Below, piece after piece: positions 49,779 through 58,395 of a stretch of 64,000 bases of DNA. The stretch's first letter is position 1, and every line of letters begins with the position of its first letter. Source of the DNA: Pseudomonadota bacterium (GTDB lineage Bacteria > Desulfobacterota > Desulfovibrionia > Desulfovibrionales > Desulfovibrionaceae); assembly GCA_023399375.1 (NCBI GenBank), contig JAEWPX010000007.1, positions 1 through 64,000 of the forward strand. Direction: 5' to 3'. Made by a program: the position numbers and the translations under genes. The notes under the pieces are model-generated. The model made no database searches. It had not been told where the DNA came from and saw nothing but the letters and a program-made list of their open reading frames with translations.

Positions 49779-50168
49779 ATGAGAGAAGAACAGTCCTATA
49801 TCTCCTTGCGTCTTCCCTGGCCGCCGAGCACGAACAAGGCATGGCGGCGTTCCGGCAAGCACATGCACTTGGCGAAAGCCAGCGCCACCTATCGCTTGGC
49901 AGTCCGGTCGCTGGTGGTCGCGGCGAAGTTGCCCGGGTTGCCTATCCATGGCGCCCTGGAGATCACGGTGACGCTGTCGCCGCCGGACAATCGGCGTCGC
50001 GACGAAGACAACTTCGCCGGAAAGGCCCTCTTCGACGCCCTGACCAAGGCCGGCGTGTGGGGCGATGATTCGCAGATTCGGCGCAAGGTCGTCGAGTGGG
50101 GAGACGTGGTCAAGGGGGGCTGCGTCGTGGTCGAGATCGCGCCGCTTGGCCAAACGCGCCGCAGTTAA
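49779..50168 (+). CDS. rusA: RusA-family Holliday junction resolvase
   Basis: The product has 129 residues. The family pattern RRRDEDNFAGKALFDALTKAG, with the DED cluster of catalytic aspartates near 75-78, and VWGDDSQIRR is conclusive. It cuts four-way junctions during phage recombination and packaging. A hydrophobic N-terminal strand (SYISLRLPWPPSTN) matches the family. Confidence 0.9.
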   Translation: MREEQSYISLRLPWPPSTNKAWRRSGKHMHLAKASATYRLAVRSLVVAAKLPGLPIHGALEITVTLSPPDNRRRDEDNFAGKALFDALTKAGVWGDDSQIRRKVVEWGDVVKGGCVVVEIAPLGQTRRS

Positions 50169-50186
50169 AATAACGGGGAGGAAACG

Positions 50187-50387
50187 GTGTCAGAGCTGCT
50201 TATCAAAGGGGCCGAAGCCATCGCCAAGGCCATCGGGGAAAGCCGGAACTCCATTCCCGAACTCGTGGAGCGCGAGGGGCTTCCGGCTTGGAGGACGGAT
50301 GGGCGTGGTCCCTGGAAGGCTCGGCCGGCGTCTCTGGATCGCTGGCTCGAGGGCCAAGAACGTCGGCATAGAAAACCCTGTCAATAG
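50187..50387 (+). CDS. Small HTH protein
   Basis: The product has 66 residues and begins with GTG, with GGGGAGG before it. KGAEAIAKAIGESRNSIPEL is an AlpA/MerR-like HTH, followed by a GRGPWKARPASLDRWL wing. It could be a late regulator or a DNA-packaging recognition protein. The gap 50388-50495 to the next gene contains two copies of CAAAAACTGC. Confidence 0.65.
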   Translation: MSELLIKGAEAIAKAIGESRNSIPELVEREGLPAWRTDGRGPWKARPASLDRWLEGQERRHRKPCQ

Positions 50388-50495
50388 GCAAAAACTGCTT
50401 TTTCCGGCGCAAAAACTGCCCAATTCTGCATCCGCCCAATACGTGGGGTTAGCCTCAGCCCATCACCCCGGCCCGCGCCGGGACAGGGGGCCGAG

Positions 50496-50900
50496 ATGAG
50501 ACAGCAGCCGCGAGGGATTCGCAATAACAACCCCGGGAACATCCGCCACTCCTCCACGAAATGGGTCGGTGAGGTCAAAGGCTCTGACCCGTCGTTTAAG
50601 ACGTTCTCCAGCCCCGCTTTCGGCATCAGGGCCATGGCCAAGCTGCTCGGCAACTACCAGCGGTTCTACGGCCTGACCACAATCCGCAAGATGATTTCCC
50701 GCTGGGCACCTCCCAGCGAAAACGACACCGCCTCCTATATCGCCCACGTGGTCAAGGGTTCCGGCATCGGCCCCGACGACGAGGTCACACTGGACGATAT
50801 CCCCCGGATTGTCCCGCCCATGATCGCCATGGAGAACGGACAGCAGCCTTACGGCACCGATGTGATTGCCAAGGGATGCAGGCTCGCGAGGGTCGAGTGA
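50496..50900 (+). CDS. Phage peptidoglycan-hydrolase-like (structural protein P5/P7 type)
   Basis: The product has 134 residues. GIRNNNPGNIRHSSTKWVG (7-25) is the diagnostic N-terminus of this lytic-transglycosylase-like group. FKTFSSPAFGIRAMAKLLGNY (about 34-54) and SYIAHVVKGSGIGPDDEV follow. It is the first gene of the lysis cassette and the probable endolysin. Confidence 0.8.
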   Translation: MRQQPRGIRNNNPGNIRHSSTKWVGEVKGSDPSFKTFSSPAFGIRAMAKLLGNYQRFYGLTTIRKMISRWAPPSENDTASYIAHVVKGSGIGPDDEVTLDDIPRIVPPMIAMENGQQPYGTDVIAKGCRLARVE

Positions 50901-51028
50901 TGCGCGCCTGGCTCCAGCACCACCTCAACGCGCAGCACGTCCACTGCCGCCTCTACGCTCTCGCTGACCGCATCGCGATCCTGTGGGAGCGCGTTGTCCA
51001 TCCGCTGCTCTACCGGGAGCGTGTGTGA
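50900..51028 (+). CDS. Tiny phage protein between endolysin and holin
   Basis: This 42-residue product is linked to both neighbours by TGATG overlaps (50898-50902 and 51026-51030). The sequence is His/Leu/Arg-rich with a Trp-containing helix (RIAILWERVVHPLLYRE). The coupling is the main evidence that it is translated. Confidence 0.5.
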   Translation: MRAWLQHHLNAQHVHCRLYALADRIAILWERVVHPLLYRERV

Positions 51029-51234
51029 TGGGCTGGCGTAAGCTCATCATCGGCGGCATCGCCGTCCTGGCCCTCGCCGCCTCCAATTTCCTCGGCCTCT
51101 CGGCCACGGCCATGGAGTGTCTGACCGCCGTCGCGCTGGTCGGCATCGGCTCCCAGGCCGTCGTGGATTCCATCATCGCCTACCTCACGGGCCGCAAGCC
51201 CGCCCCTGACACGCAGGAGACGCCCGATGCGTAA
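51028..51234 (+). CDS. Holin candidate
   Basis: The product has 68 residues with two hydrophobic segments (LIIGGIAVLALAASNFLGL and MECLTAVALVGIGSQAVV) and a polar C-terminus. Size, topology and place in the lysis cassette fit a holin. Confidence 0.6.
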   Translation: MGWRKLIIGGIAVLALAASNFLGLSATAMECLTAVALVGIGSQAVVDSIIAYLTGRKPAPDTQETPDA

Positions 51235-51499
51235 ATTTCTCTTCGCCCTGCTCCTCGTCGCCGCCATGACCCCCGCCTGCGCCCGTCTCGGGGCCGGTCC
51301 ATCCTCCACCGGCTCCGGAACGGGTATTTCGGCGTCTGACGCCCTGACACAGGCCCAAGGCGCGGCTACGGCCATCGCCACGTTGTCGCAGACGTCACCC
51401 ATGGATGACGCGACCAAGACGCAGGTCGGGGACTGGTCGGCGTGGCTCAATTTTGCGCTCAAATCCGCCGGCATCATTGCGAAGGCGACGGGGTTGTAG
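51227..51499 (+). CDS. Phage lipoprotein
   Basis: The product has 90 residues. A signal peptide ends in the lipobox-like TPAC (Cys18), then Gly/Ser-rich and helical parts. An outer-membrane spanin (Rz1-like) is possible from the position, though proline-rich Rz1 character is missing. Its start overlaps the previous stop by 8 bases. Confidence 0.6.
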   Translation: MRKFLFALLLVAAMTPACARLGAGPSSTGSGTGISASDALTQAQGAATAIATLSQTSPMDDATKTQVGDWSAWLNFALKSAGIIAKATGL

Positions 51500-51502
51500 G
51501 GC

Positions 51503-51886
51503 ATGCGCCTCATCGCCCCCGAGTCCTACCGTCGGGCCACGGCTTCTGAGCGCCGGCGTTTTTGCAACGGCTGCGGTGGGGCGGCCACGGGCTGGCTGTC
51601 CTGGCTGATCAATTGGCTGGTCCCAAATCATATTTGGGGCGTCTGCATCAAGCCGGCATGTGACATCCACGACTGGTGTTACGCAAATGGCATCCCGAAG
51701 TTCTTCTCTGACCTAATCCTCCTGTGCAACGCCCTGATCCTTTGCTGGTACGGCGGATCGCGCTGGTTGTTCGTTTTTCGGGCCATGCGCTGCATGACCT
51801 ACTTCCTGGCCGTGACGTTTTTTGGCCGGCGCTTCTACGGGCGCAAGGTGGCTGACAAGCTCATGCGGAGGCGTGCTCGTGGGTGA
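51503..51886 (+). CDS. Phospholipase A2-like protein in the lysis cassette
   Basis: The product has 127 residues. ACDIHDWCYANG (52-63) is the phospholipase A2 active-site pattern CxxHDxCY: His56 the base, Asp57 the calcium ligand partner, Cys53 and Cys59 in disulfides. Further cysteines are 21, 24 and 48. A hydrophobic stretch (about 70-85) and a basic tail follow. It probably attacks membrane lipids at lysis or entry. The full calcium loop (YGCxCGxGG) is not obvious. Confidence 0.65.
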   Translation: MRLIAPESYRRATASERRRFCNGCGGAATGWLSWLINWLVPNHIWGVCIKPACDIHDWCYANGIPKFFSDLILLCNALILCWYGGSRWLFVFRAMRCMTYFLAVTFFGRRFYGRKVADKLMRRRARG

Positions 51887-52178
51887 GATCGATTTCCAGC
51901 GTGAGGTCCTGTCCATGCTCACGGACATCAAGGCCGACGTTGCCGGCGTGTCCGAGCGTGTGGCCCGCGTCGAGGTCGTGCATGTGGAGAGGTGCGGCGC
52001 GCAGGGTAAGCGGCTGGATGCCATCGAGGAACGTCAGAAGGATCACGATGAAGCCATTCAGGAGCTCAAGGAGCACCAGTCTTTTTCCAAAGGGCAGCAA
52101 GCCGCCCTGGTTGCGGCGGGAACTGTCGTAGGCGCGGCGGCGGGTGTTTTGGCCCCGCATCTGTTCGGGGGGAGATGA
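51879..52178 (+). CDS. Coiled-coil protein with C-terminal membrane helix (XhlA-like)
   Basis: The product has 99 residues and starts with GTG after CGGAGG. A coiled coil (MLTDIKADVAGVSERVARVE and RLDAIEERQKDHDEAIQELK) is followed by AALVAAGTVVGAAAGVLAPHL. The architecture fits XhlA-type lysis helpers or the inner-membrane spanin. Confidence 0.6.
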   Translation: MGEIDFQREVLSMLTDIKADVAGVSERVARVEVVHVERCGAQGKRLDAIEERQKDHDEAIQELKEHQSFSKGQQAALVAAGTVVGAAAGVLAPHLFGGR

Positions 52179-52489
52179 TGGCCAGGGACGGCAACGGCAG
52201 GTTCGTCGCTGGCTCGGGCACGGCGGGACCGGGGAGAAAGCAGGGGAGCAAGAACAAGGTTCCCCAGGGGATCAAAGAGGCCGTCCTGTGGGTCGCTGAA
52301 CGGTTGAACGAGTCGCCCGGGAAAAGCCTGCTGGATGTGGCCGATGCAGACCCGGCTTGGTTTTGGGAAAAGGTCTACGGGAAGATGCTCCCGAAAAACG
52401 TGGAAATGTCCGGCGAAATAGGAATCAAGGCCCTTACCGATGACCAGTTGCGCGATCTCCTTGCCCAGCTCCGCAAGAGCCAAGCTTGA
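52175..52489 (+). CDS. Terminase small subunit candidate
   Basis: The product has 104 residues. The N-terminal GRFVAGSGTAGPGRKQGSKN is a basic motif seen in phage small terminases and packaging proteins. The rest is helical. It lies directly before, and overlaps by 50 bases, the large terminase gene. Confidence 0.6.
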   Translation: MMARDGNGRFVAGSGTAGPGRKQGSKNKVPQGIKEAVLWVAERLNESPGKSLLDVADADPAWFWEKVYGKMLPKNVEMSGEIGIKALTDDQLRDLLAQLRKSQA

Positions 52490-53906
52490 GCTCGAGGCGG
52501 AAGTCCTCATGGAGATGGACTGGCGAGAACGTCGCCGAGCCTTCTTTCGCGTCTTCCCGGATGAGGGGCCGCTTCGTCGCGAGTTGTACCCGCGCCATCT
52601 GGAGTTCCTGCGCTTGGGTGCCACGTGCCCCACTCGCTGCTTTATGGCCGCCAACCGCGTCGGGAAGACAAAAACCGGCTCCTACGAAGTCACATGCCAC
52701 GCCACGGGGCTTTACCCTGACTGGTGGGAAGGGCGCCGTCTGGATCATCCGGCGGATATGTGGGTTGCTGGCGACACCAAAGAGACGGTGCGCGACATCA
52801 TCCAGCGTGAACTCGTCGGGCCGCAGGGCCAGGAAGGCACGGGCATGATTCCCGGCGACTCCCTGGAAAAGGTCGTCTACCGGCCAAATGGCGGCGGCGC
52901 GGCAGACTATGTGCTGGTCAAGCATGCGTCCGGCGGCACGTCGCGGATCGGATTCAAGTCCTACGACCAGAAACGCGAATCGTTCCAAGGGACGGCCAAG
53001 GATTTGATCTGGCTGGACGAGGAATCGGACGAAGGCATCCGCGCCGAGTGCGTCATGCGGCTCATGACCACCAACGGCATGCTGATGGAGACGTTCACGC
53101 CGCTCAAGGGCCTGACGCCGATTGTTCTCACCTACCTTGGTGGCACACAGCCGGGAGAAACGCGGACCGCCATCACCGAGGACCGGGCCATGGTCATGGC
53201 CGGTTGGGATGACGCTCCCCATTTGGACGAGAAGCAGAAGGCGAGAATCCTTGCCGAGTGCGAGCCTCATCTCCGGGATGCTCGTTCCAAGGGTATTCCG
53301 TCCCTCGGTTCCGGCGCGATCTACCCCATCGCTGAAGACGACATCACCGTCCAAGATTTCGCTGTCCCCGACTACTGGCCGCGCGCCTACGCCCTGGACG
53401 TCGGATGGAACAATACCGCTTCCATCTGGTGCGCATGGGACCGCGAGGCCGACATCCTTTACCTCATCGCCGAATACAAGCGTGGCCAGTGCGAGCCGGC
53501 TATCCATGCGCAGGCGGTCAAAAGCCGCGGCGAATGGATCCCCGGAGTGGTGGACCCGGCGAGCGCCGGCGCGAACCAGAAGGACGGCACACGCCTCATG
53601 GACGTCTACCGGGGCCTGGGGCTCGACATCAGTCCCGCGGACAACAGCGTCGAGGCCGGCATCCTTACCGTGTGGGAGCGCATGAGCTCCGGTCGGCTCA
53701 AGGTGTTCAAGAGCCTCCAAGCCTGGCTGGCGGAATATCGCCTTTATCGGCGCGACGAGAAGGGGCGCGTGGTCAAGGATAACGACCACCTCATGGATGG
53801 GACGCGCTATCTCGTCATGTCCGGCATGGCCGTGGCCAAGACCAAGCCCGTGCCGCAACAGCAACACCAGCCTTACACCGCCGCCGGCGGCTGGATGGGG
53901 GCGTAG
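52440..53906 (+). CDS. Terminase large subunit (P22/gp2-type)
   Basis: The product has 488 residues. ATPase motifs: Walker A CFMAANRVGKTKTG (about 68-81) and Walker B DLIWLDEESDEG (about 197-208). Nuclease motifs: YALDVGWNNTASIW (about 317-330) and VVDPASAGANQ (about 372). A basic N-terminal stretch precedes the ATPase; a start at 52509 is also possible. It drives headful-type packaging with the portal next door. Confidence 0.9.
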   Translation: MTSCAISLPSSARAKLELEAEVLMEMDWRERRRAFFRVFPDEGPLRRELYPRHLEFLRLGATCPTRCFMAANRVGKTKTGSYEVTCHATGLYPDWWEGRRLDHPADMWVAGDTKETVRDIIQRELVGPQGQEGTGMIPGDSLEKVVYRPNGGGAADYVLVKHASGGTSRIGFKSYDQKRESFQGTAKDLIWLDEESDEGIRAECVMRLMTTNGMLMETFTPLKGLTPIVLTYLGGTQPGETRTAITEDRAMVMAGWDDAPHLDEKQKARILAECEPHLRDARSKGIPSLGSGAIYPIAEDDITVQDFAVPDYWPRAYALDVGWNNTASIWCAWDREADILYLIAEYKRGQCEPAIHAQAVKSRGEWIPGVVDPASAGANQKDGTRLMDVYRGLGLDISPADNSVEAGILTVWERMSSGRLKVFKSLQAWLAEYRLYRRDEKGRVVKDNDHLMDGTRYLVMSGMAVAKTKPVPQQQHQPYTAAGGWMGA

Positions 53907-55919
53907 ATGGCCGACAAGCACGCCGACCTGATCGCCGACCACAAGCGGCGGTTCAAAGAGGACTGCGACGCCTGGGCGACGCAGCGCGACGAGGCCGTCA
54001 AGGACCTCCGCTTTTTTATCGGGGAGACGCAGTGGCCCGAGGCTGTGCGCCGCGAGCGTGAGGCCGAGGGGTTGCCCTGCCTCATCATCAACCGCCTGCC
54101 GCAGTTCGTGGCCACGGTCGTGGGCGACCAGCGCCAGAACCGCCCGGCCATCAAAGTGAGCCCTGTCGATTCCGGGGCCGACAAGCAGACGGCCGAGATC
54201 CTTGAGGGGCTGATCCGCAACATCGAATACATTTCCATGGCCGACGTGGCGTACGACAGGGCGTTTGAGTTCCCGGTCATCTGCGGCCATCGCGGGTTCC
54301 TGCGCGTCGTGGCCGAGTACGCCGGCGAGGACACGTTTGAGCAGGACCTCAAGATCAAGGGCGTCCTCAACCCGCTGACCGTCGTCTACGACCCAAACTG
54401 CAAGGAGCCTGACTTCTCCGACGCCGGACACTGCTACATCATCGACGACTGCCCCAAGGAGGCGTTCGAGGCCGAGTACCCAAACGCTACGCCCTGCGAG
54501 TGGGAGACGGCGAGCAACATCGACTCCCGCAAGGACCGCGCCATCGAAACGGTGCGCGTGGTTGAAGCCTTTTGGCGCGAGCCGGTCAAGAAGACCATCG
54601 TGCAGTTGCTCGACGGGCGCGTTGTGGACGCCGAAGACCTGGAGGATATCCGGGAGGCCGACCCCTTCGCCCTGGTGGCCATGGACGACGAGGGCAACGA
54701 GATTCGCCGCGAGGTCGATTCCCACAAGATCATGTGGGCCAAGATGACCGGGAGCGAGGTCCTGGAAGGGCCGCGCGAGTTCATCAAGGGGGCGAGGTAC
54801 ATCCCGGTCATCCCGGTCGCCGGATTTGAGCTCAACGTGGAGGGCGAGGTGCACCAGTGGGGGCTGGTGCGGTACGCCAAGGACCCGCAGCGCGCCTACA
54901 ACTTCACGCGCACAAAAGAGGTTGAGACGATTGCGCTTGCCCCGAAAGCGCCGTGGCTCGCCACGGCCAAGCATATTGAGGGCAATGAGGCGATGTGGGC
55001 GCAGGCCAACAACCGTGCGTTTTCCACGCTCATTTACAAGCCTGACCCCACTGCGAGCGCGCTTAAGCCTGAACGTGTCCAGCCTCCGGCACCGAACTCG
55101 GCGCTCACCAATTCCAGCCTCCAGGCCGTGGACGAAATCAAGTCCGTGGTTGGCATCTACGACGCCTCGCTCGGCCAGAAGAGCAATGAGACGAGCGGCA
55201 AGGCCATCCTCGCCCGGCAGCGCGAGAGCGATACGGCGACGTTCACCTACATCGACAACCTTTCCCGGGCCATCCGCCTGCTCGGCAAGGTGCTGATCGA
55301 CCTGATCCCGCGCATCTACGACTCGGAACGGATTGTGCGTGTTCTCGGCGTGGACGGTTCCGAGAAGCTCACGCCCGTCAACCGCCGCATCGGAGACATC
55401 GTGCTCCATGATCTGACCGTGGGCAAATACGACGTCACGGTCAGCGTCGGCCCCTCCTACGCCACGCAGCGCATCGAGGCCGCCAACAGCATGATCCAGT
55501 TCATGCAGGCCCTACCTGACGCACAAAAAGCAGTCGTTACGCCTATCCTTGCGGGATCAATGGATTGGCCTCGCGCTGATGAGGTCGAGGAGCGTCTTGA
55601 CGCGATGTTGCCTCCCCAGGTGCGCGCCGCGGGCAATCCCGAGGCGATGGCACAGTTGCAGCAGCAACAGGCCATGCAGGCGCAGCAGCCGAACCCGCAG
55701 GTGCAGGCCGAGCAAATCCAGTCCCAGGCGCAGGTTGCAGCGGCCCAGGCGACCATTAGAAAGGCCGAACTTGAGCTCCAGGGGAAGGAAATTGATCTTC
55801 ACGGCAAGGCCGCCGACGCCGCCCGCAAAATCGTAGCACTCAGGCCGCAGCAGCCCCAGGCGATGCCCGGGGCGCAAGGCCAAACCATGCCCTCACCGGT
55901 GGGGCCGTTCGCCGGGTAA
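53907..55919 (+). CDS. Portal protein (P22 gp1-like)
   Basis: The product has 670 residues. EDCDAWATQRDEAVKDLRFF at the start and GLPCLIINRLPQFVATVVGD (about 53-72) are typical of P22-type portals. A YRLYD-type central part and a long C-terminal Gln/Ala-rich helical barrel (about 570-650) follow. It starts immediately after the terminase stop. Confidence 0.9.
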   Translation: MADKHADLIADHKRRFKEDCDAWATQRDEAVKDLRFFIGETQWPEAVRREREAEGLPCLIINRLPQFVATVVGDQRQNRPAIKVSPVDSGADKQTAEILEGLIRNIEYISMADVAYDRAFEFPVICGHRGFLRVVAEYAGEDTFEQDLKIKGVLNPLTVVYDPNCKEPDFSDAGHCYIIDDCPKEAFEAEYPNATPCEWETASNIDSRKDRAIETVRVVEAFWREPVKKTIVQLLDGRVVDAEDLEDIREADPFALVAMDDEGNEIRREVDSHKIMWAKMTGSEVLEGPREFIKGARYIPVIPVAGFELNVEGEVHQWGLVRYAKDPQRAYNFTRTKEVETIALAPKAPWLATAKHIEGNEAMWAQANNRAFSTLIYKPDPTASALKPERVQPPAPNSALTNSSLQAVDEIKSVVGIYDASLGQKSNETSGKAILARQRESDTATFTYIDNLSRAIRLLGKVLIDLIPRIYDSERIVRVLGVDGSEKLTPVNRRIGDIVLHDLTVGKYDVTVSVGPSYATQRIEAANSMIQFMQALPDAQKAVVTPILAGSMDWPRADEVEERLDAMLPPQVRAAGNPEAMAQLQQQQAMQAQQPNPQVQAEQIQSQAQVAAAQATIRKAELELQGKEIDLHGKAADAARKIVALRPQQPQAMPGAQGQTMPSPVGPFAG

Positions 55920-55938
55920 ATACGCAAGGAGCGAGACC

Positions 55939-56808
55939 ATGACCGAAGGCACCGACATCATCAGCGCCGACACCGGGGCCGAACCGGTGGAGCCCGACGA
56001 GCCGCAGCAGGGGGAACCGTCGGCCCCCGAGGATGAGGCCCAGGACCAGGAAGGGCAGCACGAAGACGAGGACCAGGAAGGCGAAGGGGAAGGCGAGAAA
56101 AAGCCCGAACCGAACCCCGTCCAGAAGCGGATCAACGAGATCACGCGTGCCCGTCGCGAGGCCGAAGCCCGCGCCGCCAGCCTGGAAAAGTTGGTCCTGA
56201 ATCTGGCGCAGGGGCAGCAGCCCGGAGCGCAAACGTCGCCCCAGGCCGCGCCCGAGCAACAGGAAGAGCAGCCGCCGAAGGAAAGCGATTTCCAGGACTA
56301 CGCGGCTTTCCAGCGTGCGCAGCTTCTCTACGAGGCCCGGCAGACCATCCGCGCCGAAATGCGTTCCGCCAACGAGCGCGCCCAGGCCGGCAGCCAGCAG
56401 GCCGAACAGGCTCGGCAGCAGCAAGAGAGCCAGCAGCGCGCCGTGTCCATGATCGAGTCCGGTCGCGCGGCGTTCGAGGACTTCGACGACGTCGTCATGG
56501 CCCCGGGCGTACGCATCAGTCCCGCGATGATGGACGCCATGTCGCTCGACGCCAAGACCGGATCATCCGTCGCCTACTACCTGGGCAATGCCCCCGAGGA
56601 AGCGGCGCGCATCTTCGCTCTTCAGCCGGTGCAGCAGATCATGGAGATCGGCCGGCTGGCGGAGAAGATCAGCGCCAGCGCCAACAAGAACAAAATCACC
56701 AAAGCCCCGCCGCCGGCCAAGCCGGTGGGCGGACGTTCCAAGGCTGTCGTGGACGAATCCAAGCTCTCTGACGATGCCTGGATGCGGAAGCGTCGGGCCG
56801 GGAAATAA
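55939..56808 (+). CDS. Scaffolding protein
   Basis: The product has 289 residues. The first 60 are very acidic (EDEDQEGEGEGEKK type), then a coiled coil with Ala, Arg and Gln (about 65-190), and a basic C-terminus (SDDAWMRKRRAGK) that should contact coat protein. Order and charge pattern fit the P22 gp8 type. Confidence 0.85.
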   Translation: MTEGTDIISADTGAEPVEPDEPQQGEPSAPEDEAQDQEGQHEDEDQEGEGEGEKKPEPNPVQKRINEITRARREAEARAASLEKLVLNLAQGQQPGAQTSPQAAPEQQEEQPPKESDFQDYAAFQRAQLLYEARQTIRAEMRSANERAQAGSQQAEQARQQQESQQRAVSMIESGRAAFEDFDDVVMAPGVRISPAMMDAMSLDAKTGSSVAYYLGNAPEEAARIFALQPVQQIMEIGRLAEKISASANKNKITKAPPPAKPVGGRSKAVVDESKLSDDAWMRKRRAGK

Positions 56809-56820
56809 GGAAAGCACAGA

Positions 56821-58032
56821 ATGGCCAACACCATCCTGACCCACCAGATGATCGCGCGGGAATCCGCCGCGATGCTCATGGAATACCTCGGCTTCATCTC
56901 GAACATCAACCGTTCGCGCCAGAAGGAATTCGGCGAGGACGTCAACGGATTCACCAGGGGATCGACCGTCAAGGTCAAAATTCCCCCGGCCGCCAAGGTC
57001 TTCGACGGGAGCATTTTCGCCGGCGGCGGTTCGGCCCCCGACCAGACCGAAACCTACGTGAGCCTGACCGTGTCCACGCAAAAGCACGTGGCCCTGCGCT
57101 TCACCTCTGTGGAAAAGGCCCTGTCCATGACCGACTACAAGGAACGGTTCCTGAAGTCGTCCATTTCCACACTCGCCAGCGTGATCCAAGCCGACTTTCT
57201 GGCCAAGGCCTACAAGCTGATCCCCAACGTGGTCGGCACGGCCGGCACCGTTCCGAGCTCCAGCAAGACCTACCAGCAGGCCCGGGCCGTCCTGGAGCGT
57301 CACCTCGCTCCATCCGATCCCCGTTTCTGCCTGTTCTCGTCCGACGCGAACACCGAACTGGTGGACGCCACCAAGGTGCTTTTCCAGCCAACCAAGACCC
57401 TGACTGATGCCTTCCTGGATGGCTATGTCGGCAAGCTCGCCGGCCTGGAGTTCTTCGAGTGCCAGTCCATGCCGATCCACACCAACGGCAACAAGGTCGC
57501 CAGCGTCACGACCAACGGAACGCAGACCGCCGGCTCGACCCTGAACATCAAGGCCGTGGCCAACGCCGATACGTTCAAGGCCGGGACCGTCTTCACCATC
57601 GCCGGGATCTACGAGGTGCATCCGCTGACCGGCGACACCCTGCCCAGCCTGCGCCAGTTCGTGGTCACCGCCGATGCGACCATGACCGGTACGACCGGCT
57701 CCATCAGCATCTATCCGCCCATGAACGCCACGGCTCCCGGTGCGACCATCTCCGCGCTTCCCGCTGACGGCACCGCGATCACCTTCGTGGGCGCGGCCAG
57801 CACCGGCTATCGTCAGAACATCGTGTGGCAGCGCGACGCCTTCGCCACGGCCTTCGTACCGCTCAAGGTCATCGCCGGCTGCGAGGGCTACACCTACAGC
57901 ACCGAGGAGTTCGCCGTCCGCGTCATGACCGGCGGCGACTTCACCAACGACGCGGAAAATACCCGTATCGACGTGCTCTACGCCGATCCGGTGGCCGTCC
58001 GTCCGGATCATGCGGTGCGCGTGACCGAATAA
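56821..58032 (+). CDS. Major capsid protein (P22 coat gp5-like)
   Basis: The product has 403 residues. It opens MANTILTHQMIARESAAMLM, and FTRGSTVKVKIPPAAKVFDG (about 43-62) matches the coat family. An Ig-like insertion of Gly/Thr-rich strands lies at about 215-310. It forms the T=7 shell in the P22 model. GGAAAG precedes the ATG. Confidence 0.92.
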   Translation: MANTILTHQMIARESAAMLMEYLGFISNINRSRQKEFGEDVNGFTRGSTVKVKIPPAAKVFDGSIFAGGGSAPDQTETYVSLTVSTQKHVALRFTSVEKALSMTDYKERFLKSSISTLASVIQADFLAKAYKLIPNVVGTAGTVPSSSKTYQQARAVLERHLAPSDPRFCLFSSDANTELVDATKVLFQPTKTLTDAFLDGYVGKLAGLEFFECQSMPIHTNGNKVASVTTNGTQTAGSTLNIKAVANADTFKAGTVFTIAGIYEVHPLTGDTLPSLRQFVVTADATMTGTTGSISIYPPMNATAPGATISALPADGTAITFVGAASTGYRQNIVWQRDAFATAFVPLKVIAGCEGYTYSTEEFAVRVMTGGDFTNDAENTRIDVLYADPVAVRPDHAVRVTE

Positions 58033-58039
58033 CAGACAG

Positions 58040-58070
58040 CCCGGGGAGGGGGTGCAAGCCCCTTCCCGGG
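58040..58070 (+). other. Hairpin between coat and the next gene
   Basis: A 12-base-pair stem (58040-58051 with 58059-58070, one G-U pair) has a GTGCAAG loop. There is no T run after it. It may protect the abundant coat message or reduce read-through. Confidence 0.55.
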
Positions 58071-58083
58071 AAAGAGGGACACC

Positions 58084-58392
58084 ATGGGCATACTGACCAG
58101 AGACCACCGTTTCGGCGTCATCCAGAAAAGCCTGGATGTGGCTTCCGTAGCCGCCAACACCTCGGCGGAACAGACTTTCACCGTGACCGGACTGAAGGTC
58201 GGCATGTTCGTGTCCGTGAACAAACCCGGCGCTTCCGCCGGTTTGGTCGTGGGCAACGCCCGGGTGAGCGCCGCCGACACCCTGGCGGTCACTTTCGGGA
58301 ACCTTACGTCTTCGGCCATCGATCCGGCAGCCGAAGACTACCTTGTTTTTTGGCTGCGTCCCGAAGCTATCGACTCCTACGTGAAGGCGTAA
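58084..58392 (+). CDS. Small head protein, decoration-like
   Basis: The product has 102 residues and is strand-rich: TSAEQTFTVTGLKVGMFVSV and NARVSAADTLAVTFGNLTSS. This beta-sandwich pattern and its place just after the coat gene suggest a capsid decoration protein. GAGGGA precedes the ATG. Confidence 0.6.
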   Translation: MGILTRDHRFGVIQKSLDVASVAANTSAEQTFTVTGLKVGMFVSVNKPGASAGLVVGNARVSAADTLAVTFGNLTSSAIDPAAEDYLVFWLRPEAIDSYVKA

Positions 58393-58395
58393 AAC

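Noticed and set aside
50388..50495. Two direct copies of CAAAAACTGC as possible iterons
   Set aside because: Only two copies with irregular spacing; not enough to call an origin.
52434..55409. 991-codon open frame on the minus strand opposite terminase and portal
   Set aside because: It is a shadow of two strongly supported P22-type genes in GC-rich DNA, rich in His, Gly and Arg and without any domain pattern.
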